A stretch of DNA of 8,174 bases from Thermoplasmata archaeon. GTDB taxonomy: Archaea > Thermoplasmatota > E2 > DHVEG-1. The stretch spans positions 1-8,174 of the forward strand of contig QMTB01000056.1 in NCBI GenBank assembly GCA_003649845.1, in the 5' to 3' direction. Below are positions 1 to 5,762 of the stretch, piece after piece. Below the pieces are notes generated by a model that searched no databases, was not told the DNA's origin, and saw nothing but the letters and a program-made list of their open reading frames with translations. Each line of letters opens with the position of its first letter. The first letter of the stretch is position 1. A program made the position numbers and the translations under genes.

Positions 1-838
1 CTTCTACGCCATATGCAACTAATCCATTTTTTTTGATTTCTTCAAATAATTGTTCAACTAGTCTTGTTTCAAATAACACTCTGTTTTCTTTAGATATATT
101 TTCAACTATACCTGATTTTAAAGCTTCTTGTATTCCATTCATCCCTGCATGTCCAGTACCATATGTTATAATATTCTTAAAATCAGGGTTTACTGTTTTA
201 GTATATCTCATAAATCTCTCTCTGGTAAAACCAGGTCCTACAACTATGAGAGGGGTTTCCATAGTTTTATATTGTTTTATTATAGATAGGATCTCTTCAA
301 AATACTGTTTCTCTGTGCTATGGGTTTCATACATCTTACCTGATCTATTGGAATGTATATCTGTAATCCATTGTACTCCACTCTGTCTGAGTATAGCAAT
401 AGTAGCAGAGTCTTCATCGAGGGAGACAAACATAACCTTTGGTTGTTTCCTCTGTTTAACTGCTTCTTCTATTCTATCAAGCTCATGTTTCATCCATTCT
501 TCTTTTATGATTGAGATGGCTTCGTTATCCTCAGTGGTTATATTTAAGGTATGATGAGAACCTAAATCTTGCGGCCCTTCCTCTATTACTCCATGTATAC
601 GTAAGCGATCTGAGAATTTATGGAATTTAACATCTTCAACTCTTATACCTAGTTTCATCTTTTTCTTTTCTGTTTTCTTAGATCTAATAAGATCTGCTTT
701 CTGCTCTGTTGATCTAAAGGTTACAGCACGTATAAGATCACCTGGTTTAATGATATTATATAGGTGCCATAGATCATCATCGTTTTCTGGTATAAGTTTT
801 ATTTCTCCTTGTTTCATATCTTTTAGTAGTACTCGCAT
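1..838 (-). CDS. pelA: mRNA surveillance protein pelota (partial, C-terminus off window)
   Basis: Archaeal pelota (Dom34 homologue), which binds stalled ribosomes with an empty A site and, with ABCE1, splits them in no-go/non-stop decay. Reverse-strand translation from the ATG at 838-836 is open for 279 codons to the left edge. It opens MRVLLKDMKQGEIKLIPEN, followed by DDLWHLYNIIKPGD: the classic Sm-like N-terminal domain (about residues 1-130). The eRF1-like central domain follows (about 130-265; VMFVSLDEDSATIAIL, VGPGFTRERF), with no GGQ motif, as expected for pelota rather than eRF1. The last visible residues (GLVAYGVE) begin the third, L30e-like domain. The family is about 350 aa, so roughly 70 residues are missing. 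The ATG directly abuts the rqcH stop codon and has a strong upstream SD (850-855), so translation is probably coupled to rqcH. Family identity is seen clearly; function is from family knowledge. Confidence 0.95.
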   Translation of the reverse strand, partial: MRVLLKDMKQGEIKLIPENDDDLWHLYNIIKPGDLIRAVTFRSTEQKADLIRSKKTEKKKMKLGIRVEDVKFHKFSDRLRIHGVIEEGPQDLGSHHTLNITTEDNEAISIIKEEWMKHELDRIEEAVKQRKQPKVMFVSLDEDSATIAILRQSGVQWITDIHSNRSGKMYETHSTEKQYFEEILSIIKQYKTMETPLIVVGPGFTRERFMRYTKTVNPDFKNIITYGTGHAGMNGIQEALKSGIVENISKENRVLFETRLVEQLFEEIKKNGLVAYGVE

Positions 839-2821
839 CTATGCTATACCCTCCTCTAATCCAACTGTTTTTATTATATTACAACCACCTGGTGGTAAAA
901 CTTTTAGAATATCATCTAGAGGCACATGTAACATTGAGCTTATTTTACGAGCGATTTTATTCTTCTCTATATTACCTGGTTGTATGATGATATATCTATT
1001 GGTATACCTAGCTATTGCATCAATAGGGGCTGCCATTATCTTCTCTGTATCTAAAATCTTTACTACACCTATAGCTAACTCTAATTTACATTTACAATAA
1101 TTACGTTTACCTCTTATTATAAAAGCTCCTTTAGGTACAAATTCGCCGCTTTGAGGGGTTTTACTAACTTGCTCTGGATGAACCCAGTAGGCTTGGGCTT
1201 CCATAAATTGTTTCCAAGCTTTAGAGTAACAAGATGCAAAGACACAGGCTTCTCTAAGTGTTTCTTCTGTTATAGGGATAAATGTATCATCAACTCCTAT
1301 CTGTTTTACTATACAGCTGGGTGCTCCTTGTATATCTGCGTGTACATATCTATCTCCTTCTTTCAAATATTTTTTTACTATTATCTCATTGGTTTTAGCA
1401 TCTTTACCGCCGATTACAATATTTCCTTTACTTGATACAAACCATCTAAATCTTTCAAACCAGAAAACCCTCTTTTTTGTAACCATAGAAGGTTTCTCTG
1501 TTTCCTCCTTAACTTCTTCTTTGTCTTCTAGAATTTTCCTGAGTTTTTCTTTGGTTTTCTCCACTGATTTTTCTGCTCCACGTAGTTTCTTTTGAAGTTT
1601 TTTAGATTCCTCATATGCCTTCTGTGCATTTTCTGATACAGATTTTCTGAAATCCAATCGGATGTCAAAAGGTTTACCAGATGTATCGAGGAGTGTTATT
1701 TCTAATAGATTTTGGGTTGGTTCAAATGTTTTTACTATAGGTTTCCCTCTTATTTCTTCTATAAGTTTTTGTTTATCTTTTTCTCTAAATATAGCGTTTA
1801 TCTCTTTAAGTAACTCCTCGCAATCTTGATAATGAAGATATATAAGGTCGCCTTCTAACTTTTTTTTCTTAATCCTGTTTTTTATATTCTCTATGCTTTC
1901 CTCTTGTTGATGAAGCTGTCTCTCTAGTTTACCAATTATTTTATCTATCTCACTTTGTTTCTTCTCCTCATCTTTAGATTCTTCTTTTTTATCTATAAAT
2001 ATTTCTAATCCACTAACCATAGTTTCAATTTCTTCAAATGATACCTTGATATAGCTTTGAAAGGAAAAGGGCAGTATATCTATAATTTCTGCATCCTTCT
2101 TTACAAAAACTGGTTTGAAATCTCTATTTATAAATTTTTTTAAAAACTCTTTTAGTTCAATATAAATTTTATTAAGTATCTCTTCGTCAAACTGCTTCAA
2201 GCTTTTCTCTATATTGGCTCTAACGCATAATTCTTCTGCTATTATACCGCTTAGATGTAGTTTAACTGCTAATGTTCTAACTAGATCTGCATCGCTTTCT
2301 AGAATTATCTTTTTAAATTCATCGTAATCTAATTCAAATGGATTAATTTGAGCAGGAGGTGGAGTATAATGTTCTCTACCTTTCAATGTTCTATGCGCCC
2401 ATCTTTGCTGTATTAAGGGCAATATAATATCTCCGTCGGGGTCAACAAGTACGATATTACCTTGGGAGAGAAGTTCTATAACTAGGGTGTATTCTCCTTC
2501 TGCTTTCCTTATCTTAATCTTTATAATTCTATCGAAATCCTGCTGAGTTATTTCAGAGATTCTTCCATTTTGCAGGTATTTACGTAAAGTCATTGCAAAT
2601 ACAGAAGGTTTGGTAGGGGTTTCAAAAATTCTTTTTGTGAGACATATAAATTTACCGTTTCTGATATATAGTATCTCTTTCTCTCTATTTTCAGGATTTT
2701 TTATTTTTATAATTATCTCATCATTGGATATTTGATATATCTTCTCCACATGATAGTTGATTATTCTTTGAAGCTCATAAACTATAACATATATATCAAA
2801 TGATGACAGGGATCTCATCAT
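839..2821 (-). CDS. rqcH: RqcH/Rqc2 homologue, NFACT family ribosome quality-control protein
   Basis: 660-aa NFACT protein, homologue of bacterial RqcH and eukaryotic Rqc2/NEMF, often mis-annotated as fibronectin-binding protein. The family binds large subunits obstructed by peptidyl-tRNA and recruits tRNA for C-terminal tailing. Layout: NFACT-N at about 1-180 (SSFDIYVIVYELQ start; QDFDRIIKI carries Asp97-Arg98, the pair required in bacterial RqcH); a helical HhH-like region about 180-235; a charged coiled coil about 280-350 and 395-445; NFACT-R about 452-575 (WFERFRWFVSSKGN, VIGGKDA, HADIQGAPS, YWVHPEQVSKTP, IIRGKRNY); then an 85-residue archaeal C-terminal extension. Length is normal for archaea. 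The start is ATG-ATG; either Met could be used, and a TATA box 25 bases upstream favours a leaderless mRNA. It is followed without a gap by pelota. Archaeal tailing activity is inferred here, not shown. Confidence 0.95.
   Translation of the reverse strand: MMRSLSSFDIYVIVYELQRIINYHVEKIYQISNDEIIIKIKNPENREKEILYIRNGKFICLTKRIFETPTKPSVFAMTLRKYLQNGRISEITQQDFDRIIKIKIRKAEGEYTLVIELLSQGNIVLVDPDGDIILPLIQQRWAHRTLKGREHYTPPPAQINPFELDYDEFKKIILESDADLVRTLAVKLHLSGIIAEELCVRANIEKSLKQFDEEILNKIYIELKEFLKKFINRDFKPVFVKKDAEIIDILPFSFQSYIKVSFEEIETMVSGLEIFIDKKEESKDEEKKQSEIDKIIGKLERQLHQQEESIENIKNRIKKKKLEGDLIYLHYQDCEELLKEINAIFREKDKQKLIEEIRGKPIVKTFEPTQNLLEITLLDTSGKPFDIRLDFRKSVSENAQKAYEESKKLQKKLRGAEKSVEKTKEKLRKILEDKEEVKEETEKPSMVTKKRVFWFERFRWFVSSKGNIVIGGKDAKTNEIIVKKYLKEGDRYVHADIQGAPSCIVKQIGVDDTFIPITEETLREACVFASCYSKAWKQFMEAQAYWVHPEQVSKTPQSGEFVPKGAFIIRGKRNYCKCKLELAIGVVKILDTEKIMAAPIDAIARYTNRYIIIQPGNIEKNKIARKISSMLHVPLDDILKVLPPGGCNIIKTVGLEEGIA
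850..855 (-). promoter_or_regulatory. Strong Shine-Dalgarno for pelota inside rqcH
   Basis: On the minus strand the last codons of rqcH contain AGAGGAGGGT (857-848), with a perfect AGGAGG at 855-850 and 11 bases between it and the pelota ATG. This matches the archaeal 16S anti-SD, supports the chosen pelota start, and fits re-initiation or coupled translation across the abutting TAG/ATG. It contrasts with rqcH itself, which shows a TATA-proximal, apparently leaderless start. Confidence 0.75.
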
Positions 2822-2840
2822 TATCAGATATCAGTAGGGA

Positions 2841-2851
2841 TATTTAAAATA
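2841..2851. promoter_or_regulatory. TATA box (box A) for rqcH, possibly bidirectional
   Basis: TATTTAAAATA on the plus strand reads TATTTTAAATA on the minus strand. Its centre (2846) is 25 bases from the A of the rqcH ATG (2821), the usual TATA-to-start distance for archaeal leaderless mRNAs. It is also 25 bases from an ATG on the plus strand (2871), at the G+C-rich hairpin element. The near-palindrome could serve both directions. No clear BRE was recognised on either side, so the direction of use rests on spacing alone. Confidence 0.55.
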
Positions 2852-2861
2852 GAATACATTT

Positions 2862-2953
2862 GAAGAGTTAATGTGGCAGAAATGCCAGCTGGAGGAGGAT
2901 GAGAGGAGGAATGGGAGACACACCCTCTGGCTGGCAATTCCCCCGTAACCTTC
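2862..2953 (+). ncRNA. Putative structured RNA or hairpin element, G+C-rich, unidentified
   Basis: A G+C-rich island in an AT-rich intergenic region, which in AT-rich archaea often marks structured RNA. It folds into one long imperfect hairpin: 2862-2865 with 2950-2953, 2867-2870 with 2946-2949, 2872-2876 with 2941-2945 (one mismatch), 2879-2881 with 2938-2940, and 2883-2895 with 2924-2936. That gives 28 pairs around a 28-nt purine-rich loop with repeated GGAGG. Three pairs are G-U on the plus strand and would be A-C mismatches on the minus strand, which favours a plus-strand RNA. The TATA box at 2841-2851 would start a plus transcript near 2871, losing the outer 8 pairs, so either the start lies further upstream or only the inner hairpin is made. 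No C/D boxes, convincing H/ACA layout, tRNA or known riboswitch was recognised. A mobile or repeat hairpin remains possible. Confidence 0.4.
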
Positions 2954-2984
2954 GTCCTTCTAGTTAAAAATATGTTATTAAACA

Positions 2985-2992
2985 TTTATATA
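2985..2992. promoter_or_regulatory. TATA-like box between hairpin element and DUF763 gene
   Basis: TTTATATA (minus: TATATAAA). On the plus strand it would start transcription near 3015, giving the DUF763 gene a leader of about 50 bases to the ATG at 3068. On the minus strand it would start near 2962, just before the G+C-rich hairpin, producing either a minus-strand RNA or a longer structured leader for rqcH. The direction cannot be decided from sequence. Confidence 0.35.
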
Positions 2993-3067
2993 GATAAAGT
3001 TGAGAGGTTATTGAAAGTATTCTATGAGAAGAATAGTTTCTACTATCTTGGGAAATAGTTAAATTCT

Positions 3068-4222
3068 ATGATATCAATTTTAAAAAATATGGTACATACA
3101 GGTATAGCTAATCTACCTCTCCATAGCGGTAAAGCACCTAAATGGCTTTATAGAAGAATGGTGGGTTTATCTAAAAGTATCATCAATGTTTTAATCTATG
3201 AATTTGGTCCAGATGAATTTCTAGAGAGAATATCTGACCCATTCTGGTTTCAAGCTTTATCATGTGTACTTGGTTTCGATTGGCATTCCAGTGGTACAAC
3301 TACTGTTACATGTGCTGCTATTGCAGAGGCTTTAAACCCATTAGAGCATGGTATCGCTGCTGCAGGAGGTAAAGGAAAAAATTCTAGGAAAACCCAGGAT
3401 CAGATAGAGGTAATAGGAGACACATTAGGTCTTTCATCCTCTAGAATAAGGGATTTAAAATATACTAGTAGGATGACTGCAAAAATTGATAATGCTGCAG
3501 TTCAAGATGGCTATAATCTATATCATCATATGTTGATTTTTTCAGATAAAGGTTCTTGGTGTGTTATTCAACAAGGTATGAATGCTGATAATCTATATGC
3601 TCGTAGATACCATTGGTTTTCTAAAAATCTATCTTCCTTTATATTGGAACCACATAGTGCAATTTTAGGTAGTAGAGATAACAAACCAGTATTAGATATG
3701 ACCTCTAGGGAAAGTGTAGAAACTCAGAAGATGAGTGTTGATTTAATAAACGATGACCCAAGACATCTCCAAAGGGATTTATTATCTCTATTGAAACCTT
3801 CTACCCAGAAAACTTTAGATGAATTTATAGGTCAAGGAGCAGAAATGAAAATTCCTTATCTGGATATGCCTCGATATATAAACTGGAATAAATTACGTAA
3901 AATCTATGAGTTTCAACCTGGAAACTATGAGGAATTTCTATCTTTAGATGGAGTTGGACCTGCTACTGTGAGAGCTTTGGCTTTGATATCAGATCTAATC
4001 TATGGTACAAAACCTTCTTGGATGGACCCTGTTAAATATAGCTTTGCAGTTGGTGGAAAAGATGGTGTTCCTTTTCCGGTTGATAAAATAGCGATGGATG
4101 AAACTATTGAGATTCTAAAACAAGGTGTAGAAGAAGCATATATTGGAAAGAGAGAGAAGATGATGGCTTTAAAACGTCTTAGGAAAATAATACCGCATAG
4201 CTATGAGGAAAAACATAATTAA
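3068..4222 (+). CDS. DUF763 family protein with helix-hairpin-helix
   Basis: Conserved uncharacterised protein of the DUF763 family (COG1415-like), found mainly in archaea and thermophilic bacteria; no biochemical function is established to my knowledge. Family signatures in order: TGIANLPLHSGKAPKWL (11-27), DPFWFQ (57-62), LGFDWHSSGTTT (68-79), GGKGKNSRKT (100-109), DNAAVQDGYNLYHH (141-154), WCVIQQGMN (164-172), ARRYHW (178-183), a helix-hairpin-helix FLSLDGVGPATVRALALIS (290-308), and FAVGGKDGVPFPVD (326-339). The HhH, invariant His/Asp/Gln-rich blocks and basic C-terminus suggest nucleic-acid binding or processing (inference). The start is uncertain: family members usually begin just before the TG-A-LPLH block, so the ATG at 3089 (Met8) is a serious alternative, with TTAAAT at 3059-3064 about 27 bases ahead of it. 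No good SD precedes either ATG. No signal peptide or membrane segment is visible. Confidence 0.9.
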   Translation: MISILKNMVHTGIANLPLHSGKAPKWLYRRMVGLSKSIINVLIYEFGPDEFLERISDPFWFQALSCVLGFDWHSSGTTTVTCAAIAEALNPLEHGIAAAGGKGKNSRKTQDQIEVIGDTLGLSSSRIRDLKYTSRMTAKIDNAAVQDGYNLYHHMLIFSDKGSWCVIQQGMNADNLYARRYHWFSKNLSSFILEPHSAILGSRDNKPVLDMTSRESVETQKMSVDLINDDPRHLQRDLLSLLKPSTQKTLDEFIGQGAEMKIPYLDMPRYINWNKLRKIYEFQPGNYEEFLSLDGVGPATVRALALISDLIYGTKPSWMDPVKYSFAVGGKDGVPFPVDKIAMDETIEILKQGVEEAYIGKREKMMALKRLRKIIPHSYEEKHN

Positions 4223-4257
4223 GAACCTATCATATAACACTTCTCAAAGATGGGTCT

Positions 4258-4262
4258 AGGTG
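4258..4262 (+). promoter_or_regulatory. Shine-Dalgarno for the response regulator
   Basis: AGGTG, matching the archaeal anti-SD, ends 8 bases before the ATG at 4271. A weak TATA-like CATATAACA (4231-4239) lies about 25 bases upstream of this SD and could give a short-leadered transcript separate from the DUF763 gene. Confidence 0.45.
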
Positions 4263-4270
4263 TTAAATAG

Positions 4271-4654
4271 ATGAGTAAAAAAATTCTAATTGTAGATGAT
4301 AACCCTGATGTAATATTTTCTGTTAAAAATGGTCTTGAGAGTATCTCAGATGACTATCAGATTATCGGTGCAGAGAGCGGGAAGAAATGCCTTGAGTTGT
4401 TAAAAGAGGAAACCCCGGATCTAATACTGTTAGATATAATGATGCCTGATATGAGCGGATGGAAAACCTTTGATAAAATCAAGGAGAATGAAGCTTGGAG
4501 AGATATACCTATAGTTTTTTTAACTGCTAGGACTGATCCTGTAGCTAAAAATGCTGGTGGATTCCTAGGTGAAGACTACATTGAGAAACCCTTTGAGATA
4601 TCAGATTTAAAAGAAAGGATTGATAAAATCCTAGCGGATTCCCCGAAAAATTAA
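4271..4654 (+). CDS. Stand-alone response regulator receiver (CheY-like)
   Basis: 127-aa single-domain receiver that should accept phosphate from a histidine kinase and relay it by protein-protein contact. All key residues are present: the acidic pair Asp9-Asp10 in KKILIVDD, phospho-acceptor Asp55 in LILLDIMMPDMSG, Thr85 in PIVFLTART, and Lys107-Pro108 in YIEKPFEISDL. The protein ends after alpha5 with no output domain. No kinase gene is in the window; the partner must lie elsewhere or be a hybrid protein. The nearby PAS-DUF835 protein lacks a kinase and could be a downstream partner, but only proximity suggests this. It follows the DUF763 gene by 48 bases with its own SD. The chemotaxis CheY assignment is not supported, since no che genes are visible, so no symbol is given. 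Confidence 0.93.
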   Translation: MSKKILIVDDNPDVIFSVKNGLESISDDYQIIGAESGKKCLELLKEETPDLILLDIMMPDMSGWKTFDKIKENEAWRDIPIVFLTARTDPVAKNAGGFLGEDYIEKPFEISDLKERIDKILADSPKN

Positions 4655-4656
4655 TC

Positions 4657-4663
4657 TTTAAAT
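4657..4663 (+). promoter_or_regulatory. TATA box for the radical SAM gene
   Basis: TTTAAAT, three bases after the response regulator stop codon, is centred about 24 bases before the GTG at 4684. This is the spacing expected for a leaderless mRNA and supports that GTG as the start. No SD precedes the GTG. Confidence 0.5.
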
Positions 4664-4679
4664 CTTCTTTTCATTTCTA
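4664..4679 (+). terminator. Possible T-rich terminator after the response regulator
   Basis: A pyrimidine stretch including TTCTTTTCATTTC follows the response regulator stop codon. Archaeal intrinsic termination uses short T-runs without a required hairpin, so it could end the upstream transcript just before the next start. Weak evidence in AT-rich DNA. Confidence 0.25.
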
Positions 4680-4683
4680 TCTT

Positions 4684-5709
4684 GTGTTGTATATAGTGCT
4701 TACTACTCCTATATGCAATCTTAACTGTAGATACTGTGGTGGAACTATAAATGGTATGCCTTCAGAGATTAAATACAAATTAGATACCCTGGTTAAACTA
4801 ATTGATAAAGACCCTGAGGCAGTGGTAGCATTTTATGGGGGAGAACCTCTTCTTGAAATCGATATGATAAAAAAGTTATTGGATATATTGCCTGCTAAAC
4901 ATTTTGTATTGAATACAAATGGTTTCTTCCTTAAAGATCTTAATAGCTATATCCATAAATTTGACACTATCTTATTATCTATAGATGGAGATAAAGAGAT
5001 AACTGATTTCTATAGAGGAAAAGGTTGCTATCAAAAGGTTATAGAAGCTTTAGATTTCCTTAGATATAATAGTTATAAAGGAGAGGTAATTGCTAGGATG
5101 ACTGTTTCAAAGAAGTCTGATATATATAGAGATGTTACTCATCTACTTGAATTCTTTCCATTTGTACATTGGCAGTTGGATGCAGTATGGAGTTCTCTAT
5201 GGAATCTATCTGAGTTTTCTAGATGGAGCGAGGAATCCTATAAACCTGGTATAATTTCTCTACTTGATCTGTGGTTAGAGAATATAAGGGAAGATAAAGT
5301 ACTTGGGATAATACCATTCGTAGGCATTGTAAGTCGTATACTATATAATGAAAGTGGTTTGCCATGTGGGGCAGGTGAAAACGCTTTTGCTATAACAACA
5401 GATGGTAGGGTATTAGCATGTCCTATTGCCCCTGATTTTCAATGGAATAATCTTGGAGATTTACATTCCTTTAGTAGAGTATCAAATAAAATAGAGCCCT
5501 GCATATACTGTGAGGTTTTTGATATCTGTGGTGGAAGATGTCTATTTGCTCAAAGAGAGAGACTATGGGGAGAAGAAGGTTTTAAAGCTATCTGTGATAT
5601 AACAAAGTTTCTGATAAAAGAGTTGGATAAACATATAGATGAACTTAGACATCTAAAAAATAAAATTCGATATCCTCCCTTTAATAATACAACTGAGATT
5701 ATACCCTAG
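4684..5709 (+). CDS. Radical SAM/SPASM enzyme, AF1577-like, putative peptide-modifying
   Basis: 341-aa radical SAM enzyme. The CNLNCRYC motif (Cys11, Cys15, Cys18) binds the SAM-cleaving 4Fe-4S cluster; GGEP (52-55) contacts the SAM amino group; LSIDG (98-102) is a typical barrel strand. The C-terminal SPASM arrangement is complete: Cys228-x17-Cys246, then Cys273-x2-Cys276-x5-Cys282-x3-Cys286, then Cys304, enough for auxiliary clusters as in peptide-maturing enzymes. The short N-terminus before the first cysteine and the overall pattern resemble the archaeal family represented by AF1577, annotated as putative peptide-modifying; that subfamily name is from memory. Substrate and reaction are unknown, and no convincing precursor peptide gene is adjacent. 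GTG start, apparently leaderless behind TTTAAAT; the next codon TTG is a minor alternative. It sits between a receiver and a PAS-DUF835 regulator, suggesting signal-controlled expression (inference). Confidence 0.88.
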   Translation: MLYIVLTTPICNLNCRYCGGTINGMPSEIKYKLDTLVKLIDKDPEAVVAFYGGEPLLEIDMIKKLLDILPAKHFVLNTNGFFLKDLNSYIHKFDTILLSIDGDKEITDFYRGKGCYQKVIEALDFLRYNSYKGEVIARMTVSKKSDIYRDVTHLLEFFPFVHWQLDAVWSSLWNLSEFSRWSEESYKPGIISLLDLWLENIREDKVLGIIPFVGIVSRILYNESGLPCGAGENAFAITTDGRVLACPIAPDFQWNNLGDLHSFSRVSNKIEPCIYCEVFDICGGRCLFAQRERLWGEEGFKAICDITKFLIKELDKHIDELRHLKNKIRYPPFNNTTEIIP

Positions 5710-5733
5710 ATCGACAGTAGAAAATTTATAATG

Positions 5734-5742
5734 GATATATCA
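5734..5742 (+). promoter_or_regulatory. TATA-like box for the PAS-DUF835 gene
   Basis: GATATATCA is centred about 26 bases before the ATG at 5763, fitting a leaderless start; AATTTATAAT (5723-5732) is a second candidate 35 bases upstream. A GTGAT (5755-5759) that partly matches the anti-SD lies only 3 bases from the ATG, too close to be typical. Confidence 0.4.
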
Positions 5743-5762
5743 TTTAATAGATATGTGATAAA

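Noticed and set aside
33..554. A long plus-strand open frame of 173 codons
   Set aside because: It lies antisense to the clearly recognisable pelota coding sequence and has the Ser/Ile/Phe-rich composition of a shadow frame.
1..838. The left-edge gene as release factor aRF1
   Set aside because: The N-terminal Sm-like domain and the lack of a GGQ motif in the central domain identify pelota, not eRF1/aRF1.
2862..2953. The G+C-rich element as a C/D or H/ACA guide RNA
   Set aside because: No paired C (RUGAUGA) and D (CUGA) boxes on either strand, and no stem-pocket-stem ending in ACA with a recognisable kink-turn.
2862..2953. The hairpin as a MITE or insertion-sequence remnant
   Set aside because: The arms are inverted repeats, but no target-site duplication is visible at the ends and no transposase fragment is nearby. 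Not excluded, since genome copy number is unknown.
2899..2967. A 22-codon frame starting at the ATG at 2899, right after GGAGGAGG
   Set aside because: The SD-like tract is only a base or so from the ATG, too close to work, and the region is better explained by the hairpin. All three frames are briefly open because the segment is G+C-rich.
2972..3058. A 28-codon open frame (ATG 2972 to TAG 3058), with the frame open from 2903
   Set aside because: No SD and no TATA box at the right distance; short, and partly overlapping a TATA-like element. The open upstream part lies in the hairpin element and has no start. Too weak to call a gene.
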